This document shows, piece after piece, positions 22,487 to 30,408 of a stretch of 30,408 nucleotides of DNA. Origin of the DNA: an uncultured Brevundimonas sp. (GTDB taxonomy: Bacteria; Pseudomonadota; Alphaproteobacteria; Caulobacterales; Caulobacteraceae); NCBI GenBank assembly GCA_946885435.1, contig CAMPGL010000004.1, forward strand, positions 1 through 30,408, read 5' to 3'. The translations under genes and the position numbers were made by a program. Each line of letters opens with the position of its first letter. Position 1 is the first letter of the stretch. The notes beneath the pieces are model-generated. The model had not been told where the DNA came from and did not search any database. It saw only the letters and a list, made by a program, of their open reading frames with translations.

Positions 22487-24769
22487 CTATTCGTCCTCTT
22501 CCGCCACGCTTTCCTCGTAGGCGGCGAAGGTGGCGGCGGTGATGATCTCGGTGACCGAGGCGCCGAGCGGCACGATCTGGACCGACTTCTCAAGGCCGAC
22601 CAGGATCGGCCCGATCAGGGTCGCGCCACCCAGGGCCTGGACCAGCTGCGTCGAAATGGCGGCCGAGTGGATGGCCGGCATGATCAGGACGTTGGCGTCC
22701 TTGCTCAGCCGCATGAACGGATAGTTGGCCCGCTGGTCGGGATCGAGCGCCAGCTCGGGCGGCATCTCGCCCTCGTATTCGAAGTCGACCCCGCGCTGGT
22801 CCAGGATGCGGATCGCCTCGCGCACCTTCTCGCCACGTTCGCCCGGCGGATTGCCGAAGGTCGAATAGCTCATGAAGGCCACGCGCGGCTTGCGGCCCAG
22901 CTTGCGCACGGTGGCGGCCGCCTTGACGGCGATGTCCGCCAGCTCCTCGGCGCCCGGCATCTCGTGGATGGAGGTGTCGGCGACGAACAGGGTCCGGCCC
23001 TTGGCCAGCAGGATGGAGACGCCGATCATGCGGTCCTTGACGTCGAGGACGCGGCGGACCTCGCGCAGCACCATGTTGAAGTTGCGGGTCACGCCCGTGA
23101 CCATGGCATCCGCCTCTCCCCGCGCGCACATGGTCGCGCCGAAGTAGTTGCGGTCCTGGTTGATCATCCGCTGCACGTCGCGGCGCAGATAGCCGCGCCG
23201 CTGCAGCCGGTCGTAGAGCCAGTCGGTGTACTCGACGTTCTTGTCGCTGAGCCGGGCGTTGGCGATCTCGATGCCCAGCTCCTCGAAGTTCAGGCCTGCC
23301 TCGGCGGCGTTCTGGCGGATCAGCTCCTCGCGCCCGATCAGGATCGGCGTGCCCAGCTGGGCCTGCTTGAAGCCCCAGGCGGCGCGGATGACCGACGGCT
23401 CCTCGCCCTCGGCGAAGACCACCCGCTTGTTGGGCGCCGCGCGCACCGCCGAGGAAATGCGCTGCATCAGGGCGGCGGATGGATCGACCCGCTCGCGCAG
23501 CTGGGCGCGATAGGCGTCCATGTCCGCGATGGGCTTGCGGGCCACGCCCGTGTCCATGGCCGCCTGGGCCACGAAGGGCGGGATGTACCAGATCAGGCGC
23601 GGGTCGAACGGAGTGGGGATGATGTAGTCCGGCCCGAACTTCAGCTTGCGCCCGCGATAGGCGGCGGCGACTTCGTCGGGCACGTCCTCGCGGGCCAGCT
23701 GGGCCAGGGCCTGGGCGCAGGCCACCTTCATCTCGTGGTTCACCCGGCGCGCCCGCACGTCGAGCGCGCCCCGGAAGATGTAGGGGAAGCCCAGCACGTT
23801 GTTGACCTGGTTGGCGTAGTCGGACCGGCCCGTGGCGATGATGGCGTCCGAACGGACCGACTGGACCTCTTCCGGCGTGATCTCCGGGTCCGGGTTGGCC
23901 ATGGCGAAGATGATCGGATTGGGGGCCATGGAGGCCACCATCTCCTTGGTGATCGCGCCCTTGGCGGCCAGGCCCAGCACCACGTCGGCGCCGACCATGG
24001 CCTCCTCCAGAGTGCGAAGCGGCGTGTCGGTGGCGTGGGCCGCCTTCCACTGATCGACGTTGGCGCGGCCCTTGTAGACCACGCCGTCGCGGTCGACGAT
24101 CACCGTGTTCTCGGCGCGCACCCCAGCCGCCTTCATCAGGCCGATTGAGCTCAGGCCCGCGGCGCCGGCCCCGACCAGCACCACCTTCACGTCCTCGAGC
24201 CGCTTGCCGGCGATGTGGCAGGCGTTGATCAGCCCGGCGGTCGAGATGATGGCCGTGCCGTGCTGGTCGTCGTGGAAGACCGGGATGTCCAGCAGGTCCT
24301 GCAGCTGGCTTTCGATGACGAAGCACTCGGGGGACTTGATGTCCTCCAGATTGATGCCGCCCCAGGTGTCGCCGATGTTCTTGACCACGGTGACGAACTC
24401 GTCCGGGTCGGTGGTCTTGACCTCGACGTCGAAGCTGTCGACGTCGGCGAAGCGTTTGAACAGGACGCTCTTGCCCTCCATCACCGGCTTGGCGGCCATG
24501 GCCCCCAGGTTGCCCAGCCCCAGGATGGCCGTGCCGTTCGAGATGACGGCGACCATGTTGCCTTTGGACGTGTAGTCGTAGGCGAGGTCCTCGTCCTCGG
24601 CGATCCGAAGGACCGGCACCGCCACGCCCGGCGAATAGGCCAGCGACAGGTCCCGCTGGGTCGCCATGGGCTTGGTCGGCTGCACGCCGATCTTCCCCGG
24701 CCTGGGCAGCCGGTGGAAATCCAGCGCCTCGTCCTCGGTGAAGTACTGCTTGTCGGTGATGTCGGGCAT
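22487..24769 (-). CDS. maeB: NADP-dependent malic enzyme with C-terminal phosphotransacetylase-like domain
   Basis: 760 residues, the full length of the MaeB class. The malic enzyme part (about 1-430) has YSPGVAVP, the catalytic FHDDQHGTA region and a Rossmann segment VVLVGAGAAGLSS. The C-terminal part (about 435-760) resembles phosphotransacetylase (RVVFAEGEEPSVIRAA, DAMVTGVTRNF, MSYSTFGNPPG) and in studied relatives is regulatory, often acetyl-CoA sensitive, rather than catalytic. It converts malate to pyruvate with CO2 release and NADPH formation. Cytoplasmic, single gene. Confidence 0.97.
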   Translation of the reverse strand: MPDITDKQYFTEDEALDFHRLPRPGKIGVQPTKPMATQRDLSLAYSPGVAVPVLRIAEDEDLAYDYTSKGNMVAVISNGTAILGLGNLGAMAAKPVMEGKSVLFKRFADVDSFDVEVKTTDPDEFVTVVKNIGDTWGGINLEDIKSPECFVIESQLQDLLDIPVFHDDQHGTAIISTAGLINACHIAGKRLEDVKVVLVGAGAAGLSSIGLMKAAGVRAENTVIVDRDGVVYKGRANVDQWKAAHATDTPLRTLEEAMVGADVVLGLAAKGAITKEMVASMAPNPIIFAMANPDPEITPEEVQSVRSDAIIATGRSDYANQVNNVLGFPYIFRGALDVRARRVNHEMKVACAQALAQLAREDVPDEVAAAYRGRKLKFGPDYIIPTPFDPRLIWYIPPFVAQAAMDTGVARKPIADMDAYRAQLRERVDPSAALMQRISSAVRAAPNKRVVFAEGEEPSVIRAAWGFKQAQLGTPILIGREELIRQNAAEAGLNFEELGIEIANARLSDKNVEYTDWLYDRLQRRGYLRRDVQRMINQDRNYFGATMCARGEADAMVTGVTRNFNMVLREVRRVLDVKDRMIGVSILLAKGRTLFVADTSIHEMPGAEELADIAVKAAATVRKLGRKPRVAFMSYSTFGNPPGERGEKVREAIRILDQRGVDFEYEGEMPPELALDPDQRANYPFMRLSKDANVLIMPAIHSAAISTQLVQALGGATLIGPILVGLEKSVQIVPLGASVTEIITAATFAAYEESVAEEDE

Positions 24770-24800
24770 GAGGGTTCCTTAGCCCCGCGCCCGACCCGCC

Positions 24801-25325
24801 TCAACCGGCGGGCTGCTCACCTTCCGGCGAGGCCGCCGCCTCGCCCTCGGCCGAGGGGCGCGGATTGCCCTGCTCGTCGGTGTTGCGCACGAAGTCCGAG
24901 GTGGCGCCGCAGCCGTTCAGGGTCTCGGGCCCGATCTGCACCCGCGCCGTCAGCGGATAGGTCCGGTCGCTCATGCCGTCCGAGCAGTCCGTGTCCATGA
25001 CGGTGATGATCAGCGGCTGGCCGTCGTCGCTGGTGGTGGTCCAGGTCGCGGTCGTGCCCTGGATGACCGGCGGCGTGCGCGGCGCGATCATCTCCGGCCG
25101 GTCGACGCCGCCGATGCGCACCTGACCGCCGGAGATCTCGACACCCCAGAACGGCTCGGTGCCCAGCAGGTTGAGGTCGCCCGTCAGGTCCACGCCGCCC
25201 AGCTCCAGCACCTGGGGCGGGCCGTCCGGCGTCGGGCCATCGCCGCCCGCGGGGGCGTCGGCCGGTTCGCAGGCGGCCAGCGACAGGACCAAGAGGGCCG
25301 GGGCGGCGAGCAGGAAACGGCGCAT
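24801..25325 (-). CDS. Hypothetical lipoprotein (COG3650-like)
   Basis: 174 residues from ATG 25325. Lipobox LSLAAC, then a Pro/Gly/Asp-rich linker. GTEPFWGVEISGGQVR and the later MDTDCSDGMSDRTYPLTARV with GCG resemble the COG3650 group of small envelope proteins of unknown function, whose cysteines may pair. The tail is acidic and low-complexity (EGEAAASPEGEQPAG). Downstream of it, and in the same direction, lies maeB with a 31-base gap. No function can be assigned. Confidence 0.8.
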   Translation of the reverse strand: MRRFLLAAPALLVLSLAACEPADAPAGGDGPTPDGPPQVLELGGVDLTGDLNLLGTEPFWGVEISGGQVRIGGVDRPEMIAPRTPPVIQGTTATWTTTSDDGQPLIITVMDTDCSDGMSDRTYPLTARVQIGPETLNGCGATSDFVRNTDEQGNPRPSAEGEAAASPEGEQPAG

Positions 25326-25405
25326 GGATGGCTCCACTAAAGGCTAAGCCGGACTTAGCCGCGAGGCGGCCTTTCGCGTCAAGGCGAGTCGGCTACTCTC
25401 CCCCC

Positions 25406-26539
25406 ATGAGCGCGCCTACCGCCCCTTCGGTTCTGGAATTCTTCGCGGGCGGCGGCATGGCCCGGCTGGGCCTGGACGGCTGGCGGACCGCCTTCGCCAA
25501 CGACCTCGATCCCGTGAAGATCCGCGCCTACGCCGCCAACTTCGGCGCCGAGCACCTGGTGCATGCGGATGTCTGGACGCTCGGCGCCGGGGACCTGCCC
25601 ACGGGCCGCGCCGGCCTCGCCTGGGCCTCGTCGCCCTGCCAGGACCTCAGCCTGGCGGGCGCGCGCGGCGGCCTGTCGGCGCGCCGGTCCGGCGCTTTCT
25701 GGGGCTTCTGGCGGCTGATCGAGGCGCTGGACGCCGAGAATCGCGCGCCGCGCCTCATCGTCATCGAGAACGTGCTCGGCCTGCTGACCTCGCGCGGCGG
25801 CGAGGACTTCCGCGCCCTGTGCGACCTGCTGGCGGCGGGCGGCTGGCGGTTCGGCGCGCTCGAGATGGACGCCGCGCACTGGTTGCCCCAGTCGCGGCCG
25901 CGCCTGTTCGTCGTGGCCACGCGCGGCGAGGGCGGCCCGGTGTCGGGCGGTCCGGTGGCCCCCTTTCATTCGCGCGGCGTGGTGACCGCCTGGGAAGGCC
26001 TGTCAGCCTCCGCGCAGGCCGCCTGGCGATGGTGGCGCCTGCCCGCCCCGCCACTGAGGAACACGGACCTTGCAACGGTCCTGGAGGCCGACGACGCGGT
26101 CGACTGGCTCGATGACGCCCAGGCCCAGCGTCTGCTGTCCCTGATGAGCCCCCTGCATCGGCAGAGGCTCGACGGCCTTCTGGCGGCGAGAGAGCGGCGC
26201 GTCGGCGCGGCCTATCGTCGGGTGCGACGCGAGGCGGGGGAGCGCGCGCAGCGCCTCGAAGTCCGCTTCGACGGCCTCGCCGGCTGCCTGCGCACGCCCG
26301 CGGGCGGCTCCTCGCGGCAGTTCGTGATCGTGGCGGAGGACGGCCGGGTCCGCGCCCGCCTGCTGACGGCGCGCGAGGCGCTGCGCCTCATGGGCGTGCC
26401 GGACGGCTATGACGTGCCCGGGCCCGACGGGGCGGCGCTCAAGGTGGCGGGGGACGGGGTCGCCGTGCCGGTCGTGCGGGCCCTGTCCGACGGCCTCCTG
26501 CTGCCGCTGCTGGGTCGGGCGACGCGCGCCGCGGCCTGA
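25406..26539 (+). CDS. Solitary C5 cytosine DNA methyltransferase
   Basis: 377 residues from ATG 25406; the frame is open further upstream without support. Motif I EFFAGGGMARLGL, catalytic Pro-Cys-Gln with Cys78 (SSPCQDLSLAG), motif VI ENV at 121-123, motif VIII QSRPRLF and the C-terminal REALRLMGVPDGY are all intact. It transfers methyl from SAM to C5 of cytosine in a specific site. The variable recognition region between motifs VIII and IX is short (about 100 residues). No restriction enzyme gene is nearby, so it is an orphan, probably regulatory or protective. GC content matches the core genome. Confidence 0.93.
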   Translation: MSAPTAPSVLEFFAGGGMARLGLDGWRTAFANDLDPVKIRAYAANFGAEHLVHADVWTLGAGDLPTGRAGLAWASSPCQDLSLAGARGGLSARRSGAFWGFWRLIEALDAENRAPRLIVIENVLGLLTSRGGEDFRALCDLLAAGGWRFGALEMDAAHWLPQSRPRLFVVATRGEGGPVSGGPVAPFHSRGVVTAWEGLSASAQAAWRWWRLPAPPLRNTDLATVLEADDAVDWLDDAQAQRLLSLMSPLHRQRLDGLLAARERRVGAAYRRVRREAGERAQRLEVRFDGLAGCLRTPAGGSSRQFVIVAEDGRVRARLLTAREALRLMGVPDGYDVPGPDGAALKVAGDGVAVPVVRALSDGLLLPLLGRATRAAA

Positions 26540-26543
26540 CGGC

Positions 26544-26948
26544 CTATTTCTGGCGCCAGACGCCGCCGGCGTCGCGGTACCACTGGCCCGCGGGGATCGA
26601 GTTGAACCGCTGCTGGAACGAGGAGGCGCCGGCCGCCGCCGTGCCGGCGGCGATGTCCGCGGCGCCCGCGGCCACGGCCGCCTGGCGGTAGAGTTCGGCC
26701 CGGCCGGCGTTGATCTGGGCCATGGCCCCACGGATGGCTGTGGTCACCTGGCTTTCGGTGCGGACGCCGAGATAGCCGTCGGCCATCTCGCCGATGATCC
26801 CGTCGGCCTTGGCGTCGTTGACGATGGCGCGGGCGTCCTGGCGGGCGACCGCGGCGCTGGCGGCCGACACGACCGCCGGCGCGGCGAGCGCCGCGACGGC
26901 GAGACCGGCGCCCATCAGGGCCATCAGAGTGGTCTTTCGCATGTTCAT
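26544..26948 (-). CDS. ydbL: YdbL-family (DUF1318) periplasmic protein
   Basis: 134 residues with a signal peptide (MNMRKTTLMALMGAGLAVAA...VVSA). AGGAGGGG lies six bases before ATG 26948. The sequence DARAIVNDAKADGIIGEMAD, GYLGVR and INAGRAELYRQAA is typical of YdbL. In E. coli YdbL is a periplasmic chaperone-like partner that modulates YnbE-YdbH complexes, which help carry phospholipid to the outer membrane. The C-terminus is extended with an Ala-rich stretch and a QWYRDAGGVWRQK end. Last gene of a three-gene operon. Confidence 0.88.
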   Translation of the reverse strand: MNMRKTTLMALMGAGLAVAALAAPAVVSAASAAVARQDARAIVNDAKADGIIGEMADGYLGVRTESQVTTAIRGAMAQINAGRAELYRQAAVAAGAADIAAGTAAAGASSFQQRFNSIPAGQWYRDAGGVWRQK

Positions 26949-26960
26949 GTCCGTCCCCTC

Positions 26961-27146
26961 CTAGAACAGGTCAGGGTTCTGCGCGATCAGGTCGCGCACT
27001 TCCTGGTCAAGCCGGATGCGCACGTCGGCGTCCAGCTTGGCGTAGATGTTGATCGGGTCGACCTGGACCCGGATCGTGGGCGTGCAGGCGACGGCGACGC
27101 TGAGCGCGGCCATTCCGGCCAGGATCGCGGCTTCGAGTCTCTTCAT
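26961..27146 (-). CDS. ynbE: YnbE-family outer-membrane lipoprotein
   Basis: 61 residues with a lipobox ending in VAC (Cys21) followed by TPTIRVQVDPINIYAKLDAD, the conserved YnbE core. In E. coli YnbE sits in the outer membrane, forms stacked beta-strands and caps the end of YdbH to complete a bridge across the periplasm. Gene order ydbH-ynbE-ydbL is the same as in E. coli. Spacing to ydbL is 12 bases. Confidence 0.9.
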   Translation of the reverse strand: MKRLEAAILAGMAALSVAVACTPTIRVQVDPINIYAKLDADVRIRLDQEVRDLIAQNPDLF

Positions 27147-27176
27147 CGGCCTTTCCCGTCTCCTTTGCCCGGACAG

Positions 27177-30100
27177 TCAACGCCCCGGCGGCTGAACCGT
27201 TTCTGAACGCGGCCCGCCGTTGCGGGCGCGCTGAAGCTCCATCAGGTCCGAGATGAACTGATCCAGGTTCAGCGAGGTGTCCAGCGTCAGATTGATCTCG
27301 GTCCCCGAAGGCAGGGGCAGCTGGCGGTTCATGAAGTCGCGCTGGATCAGCTCCATCAGCGTCAGACGGATCTCCTGGCGCTGCGGCGGATCGTGCCGCC
27401 CGTGAATGGTGAACAGCACGCCCAGCCGGCCCTCGGGAAGGCTGTTGATGGTCGCCTCCAGGGTGTCGAAGCTGAGGTTCTCCATGGCCTGGTAGGCGAA
27501 GTCCTGAACCGCGTTGGGCGGCACCGCCTCGCCGCCGCCCTCGGCCTGCAGGCCGGTCAGGGCCTCGCGCCCGATCGACAGGCGTCCCGGCTGGGTCGCG
27601 GTGATCTGGCCGTCGATGAAGGTGACCCCGTCCGGACCCATCACGAAGGGCAGGCGGCCCGACACCACCGCGTCCAGGCTGACCCTGTCGGCGAAGCCCG
27701 AACGGCTGATCAGCTCGCCCAGCTGGACGTTCTCGAGCACCAGCACGCCCTCATAGCCCTGTGACGGGTCGAGGGGGATCTCCAACGGTTCGATGCTGAC
27801 CACCCCGCCGGCCGTCTCGACCCGGCCGTCGGCCAGCCGCAGCCGGTCGGCGTTCAGCTCGAACTCCACCTCGGCCGACATCAGCGGCAGGAAGGCGTCG
27901 ATCCGCTCGACCCGCAGCCTCTGGGCCGGAGCGGTGGCCAGGGGCGCGAGGCTGATGAACTCCACCTGCCCCGACAGGCGCGTCACCGGCCCCGCCGGAC
28001 TGACGAAGTCCAGGCCCCGCGTCGACAGCAGGCCGGAGCTGGTGGAGGTCTCGGGCGTCCAGCGGAAGCCGCCGGTGAAGTCGACGGCACCCGCCGCCTG
28101 CGCCTGGGCCACCCGCTCGGCGAAGGGACTCAGGTCCGCCGGCTGCAGGCCATCGGCGGCGAAGGTCACGCCCGTGGCGTCGATCTCCAGCCCGCCCACG
28201 CCGCTGCGGCCGTCGTGGGTGATGGTCAGGTCCGCGACCTGCGTCGCGTGCACCCGGTCGGCCAGGGCGAAGACGCCGTTCCAGGTCTCGTCGGCCAGGG
28301 TCACGCGCCCCGAGCCGCGCATCGGATTGAACCGCGTGGGCTCCTGGGTGTCATAGACGATCGCGCTCGAGACCTCGGCCGTCGCCGTCAGGCCGGCGCC
28401 CGCGTCGCCCGCCGTGATCAGCCCGGCGCCCTCGGTCACGCCCATGCCCAGGAAGGGCGCCTCGGCCCGGACCTCGCGGGCCTGGCTACGGAAACGCCAG
28501 CCGTTGGCGATGGTCAGCAGCGGCCCGTCCGGCGGACACAGGCTGGCGGACAGGTTCTGGACGTCGTTCTCGCCCAGCTCCAGCAGGGCGGCGGTGAAGG
28601 GCGTGCAGCCGCTGGCGAAATAGTCGGTACGACCGCCGCCGATCTCCAGCCGGCCGGCGGTGGTCAGGGCGATGTCCCGCGCCAGGCCGAAGTCCAGTTC
28701 CGCCTCGCCCTCGACCCGGGCGGTGATCCCGTCGCCGATGTCGTAGCGCACGACCTGCACCTCGGCTTCGGGCAGGCCTCCGCCGCTGGCCGTCAGCGCG
28801 AACGCGCCGCCGCCGCTCTCGCCGGGCTGGGCGGAATAGAGCGCCTGCTCGCCCCGCGTCGTGATCGTCACCTGCCCGCCGCTGGCCGGCGTGATCCGCG
28901 CCGGCCGGGTCAGGAACAGGGTCGTGCCGGGACTGCCGGTCCGCAGCGTCAGGCCGGGCGCGTCCAGCGAGAAGGCTCCGAAGGCCCGCTTGAGCGTCGC
29001 CTGTTCGGGAATGTCGCCGGCCGCCGGCGTCCCCAGGATCGGCCAGCTGCCGCCGCGCGACCGCGCCGACCCGCTCAAGGTGACCAGGCTGGCGCCGGTG
29101 AAGGTCGCATCGAGGTCGAAGACGCCGCTGACGCCCAGCAGGCTCAGCTGATCCTGGCTGAACCGCGTGGCCGTAATCCCCGCGTCGGCCGTCAGCTCCG
29201 TGCCGCTTTCGCCTCCACCCGCGACTGCGTTCGACAAGGCCACCACCAAGCCTTCGGCCGCGATGTCGCCCCGCCGCAGGCCGCCCGCCGCCAGCCGCGC
29301 GTCGCCGTCATAGCGCCAGCTGACCGCCTCGCCCCGCCCGATGCGGAACCGCTCGCCGTCGAGATCGGCGCTGACGCGCGTCAGCGCGAGGTCGCCGCTG
29401 TTGAGGGCGCCCGCGCCCGCCTGGCCGTCCAGCCGTCCCTCAAGCGAGAAGACGTCGAGCCATCCCTCCGCCTGGCCGTCGAAGGTCAGGTCGGTGCTCA
29501 GCCCCTCGGCTGCGCCGCCCTCCCAGCCAGCCCGCGCCGCGTCCAGCTCGACCGTCGCGCGGACCGGCCCGTCGGCGCGCCGCAGGCGAGTGTCGGGATA
29601 GGGCGCGCTCAGGCTGAAAGTCAGGTTGGCGTCGCGGCCGCTCAGGCCCAGCCCGCGGACCGCCTGCACGTCCGCCGCGCCAGCCAGCGTCAGCCGGTCG
29701 CCTTGAGCGCGCGCGGTCAGCCCGCCGCTCGTCAGGTCCAGGTCGATCGCCTCGTCCCTCAGCCGCGCCGCCGGCAGGCTCAGGTCCGCGCTGACCAGCC
29801 GCCCGTCGTCCAGCCGCGCGTCGCCCGTGGCCCGCAGGTCGCCGCCGCGCGTGATCAGCCGCGCGCTCATGTCCTCGAGGAGGATCAGCGGCCCGCCCTC
29901 TTCGTCCGACGGCGGCCGGTCCAGGAACTCCTCGATCACGGGATCGAGCGAGCCGAAGCTGATCTCGCCGTCCCTCAGCGTGGCCTTCACCTGCGGCCGC
30001 ACCACACGGATGCGGCTCGGCGTCACCGACAGGCCGCCCCAGGGCGCGCCGAGCGCATAGTCGACCTCGACCCGCTCGACGACCAGGTCCGGATCGTCCG

Positions 30101-30308
30101 CGGGGCCGGCCCTCAGGCTGGCGACCAAGTTGTCGAAGTCCAGCTCCTGGAACTCGACCTCGGCCTCGACGCCGCGTTCCTCCAGCCAGTCGGTCAGGAT
30201 CTGCCGCGCCGCCTCGCGCCGGGCCGCGTAGGCGATGACCAGCAGGGCCAGGATCAGGCCCAGCACCGCCCCGGCGATCATCACGGCGCGGAGGCGCGCG
30301 CCTGCCAC
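27177..30308 (-). CDS. ydbH: YdbH-family intermembrane lipid-transport protein (AsmA-like bridge)
   Basis: 1043 residues from a GTG at 30308. One N-terminal membrane helix (MIAGAVLGLILALLVIAYAA) is followed by a long beta-rich periplasmic part with a repeating amphipathic pattern, as in AsmA/TamB bridges. It ends near a YdbH-typical ALTGLQAEGGGEAVPPNAVQ and DTSLNLDQFISDLMELQRA. The E. coli protein has about 880 residues, so this is longer. It should be anchored in the inner membrane and form a groove for phospholipids. The start is unsure: the sequence upstream is an inverted copy of the gene itself, probably artefactual, so the true 5' end may differ; an ATG ten codons in (MIAGAV) is an option. 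Confidence 0.88.
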   Translation of the reverse strand: MAGARLRAVMIAGAVLGLILALLVIAYAARREAARQILTDWLEERGVEAEVEFQELDFDNLVASLRAGPADDPDLVVERVEVDYALGAPWGGLSVTPSRIRVVRPQVKATLRDGEISFGSLDPVIEEFLDRPPSDEEGGPLILLEDMSARLITRGGDLRATGDARLDDGRLVSADLSLPAARLRDEAIDLDLTSGGLTARAQGDRLTLAGAADVQAVRGLGLSGRDANLTFSLSAPYPDTRLRRADGPVRATVELDAARAGWEGGAAEGLSTDLTFDGQAEGWLDVFSLEGRLDGQAGAGALNSGDLALTRVSADLDGERFRIGRGEAVSWRYDGDARLAAGGLRRGDIAAEGLVVALSNAVAGGGESGTELTADAGITATRFSQDQLSLLGVSGVFDLDATFTGASLVTLSGSARSRGGSWPILGTPAAGDIPEQATLKRAFGAFSLDAPGLTLRTGSPGTTLFLTRPARITPASGGQVTITTRGEQALYSAQPGESGGGAFALTASGGGLPEAEVQVVRYDIGDGITARVEGEAELDFGLARDIALTTAGRLEIGGGRTDYFASGCTPFTAALLELGENDVQNLSASLCPPDGPLLTIANGWRFRSQAREVRAEAPFLGMGVTEGAGLITAGDAGAGLTATAEVSSAIVYDTQEPTRFNPMRGSGRVTLADETWNGVFALADRVHATQVADLTITHDGRSGVGGLEIDATGVTFAADGLQPADLSPFAERVAQAQAAGAVDFTGGFRWTPETSTSSGLLSTRGLDFVSPAGPVTRLSGQVEFISLAPLATAPAQRLRVERIDAFLPLMSAEVEFELNADRLRLADGRVETAGGVVSIEPLEIPLDPSQGYEGVLVLENVQLGELISRSGFADRVSLDAVVSGRLPFVMGPDGVTFIDGQITATQPGRLSIGREALTGLQAEGGGEAVPPNAVQDFAYQAMENLSFDTLEATINSLPEGRLGVLFTIHGRHDPPQRQEIRLTLMELIQRDFMNRQLPLPSGTEINLTLDTSLNLDQFISDLMELQRARNGGPRSETVQPPGR

Positions 30309-30408
30309 GCGCCGTGATGATCGCCGGGGCGGGGCTGGGCCTGAACCTGGCCCTGCGGGTCATCGCCTACGCGGCCCGGCGCGAGGCGGCGCGGCAGATC
30401 CTGACCGA
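30190..30408. repeat. Fold-back inverted repeat at window end, probable assembly artefact
   Basis: Bases 30309-30408 are the reverse complement of 30190-30289 with three mismatches in 100, around a 19-base turn that itself contains the palindrome AGGCGCGCGCCT. The right arm is therefore a copy of the ydbH start on the other strand and carries no new gene. Confidence 0.9.

Noticed and set aside
22590..24326. Long minus-strand frame inside maeB, and a 493-residue plus-strand frame at 22667-24148
   Set aside because: Both are shadows of maeB, which has all expected motifs; their composition is dominated by Arg, Gly and His.
28215..30317. 700-residue open frame antisense to ydbH
   Set aside because: Low-complexity Arg/Gln/Ala-rich shadow frame with no domain; ydbH has a membrane anchor, family features and operon context.

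Overview
The window reads as a GC-rich alphaproteobacterium, most likely of the Caulobacterales (Brevundimonas/Caulobacter-like). The strongest evidence is a close match to the Caulobacter hybrid kinase ShkA. A malic enzyme-phosphotransacetylase fusion, AmpG, a TonB-dependent receptor and a YdbH/YnbE/YdbL envelope operon fit this. The taxonomy is inferred from protein content; there is no rRNA or tRNA gene in the window.

The window has two halves. From about 1 to 13,190 is an accessory region: visibly lower and more variable GC, many small or unrecognised genes, a degenerate gene copy and a dispersed palindromic repeat. It ends inside comM (YifB family), of which only the C-terminal third remains at 13,195-13,725. 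I read this as the right edge of a genomic island inserted in comM. The rest of the window (13.2-30.4 kb) is evenly GC-rich core chromosome.

Island layout: (a) the end of an L,D-transpeptidase-like gene; (b) a candidate RiPP cluster: a TonB-dependent receptor divergent from a radical SAM maturase, two Cys/Asn-rich precursor peptides with the same leader motif and the same cysteine spacing, and a C39 peptidase/ABC exporter that would remove the leader and export the product; (c) a palindromic repeat and a frameshifted HTH gene fragment; (d) a minus-strand operon with a Sec-exported peptide carrying two CX3CX3CX3C blocks, a lipoprotein, and a split MacAB-like adaptor/ATPase/permease; (e) a plus-strand set of two small proteins and a TIR-like (PF10137-type) effector, probably anti-phage defence; (f) an intact tandem-HTH regulator, the source or relative of the fragment in (c).

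Core layout: a GSCFA-domain protein; a TetR regulator divergent from a CPBP protease, with paired dyad operators between them; an FG-GAP/VCBS secreted protein whose Shine-Dalgarno lies in a terminator-like hairpin; a metallo-beta-lactamase-fold protein divergent from a second TetR, with a 24-bp palindrome between; ShkA; AmpG; MaeB; a lipoprotein; a solitary C5 cytosine methyltransferase; and the YdbL-YnbE-YdbH operon. The last 100 bases are an inverted copy of the start of ydbH with three mismatches, most likely a fold-back assembly artefact.

The most promising undescribed system is the RiPP cluster at 0.6-6.6 kb. The Cys-striped peptide and its MacAB-like operon at 7.0-11.1 kb come second.
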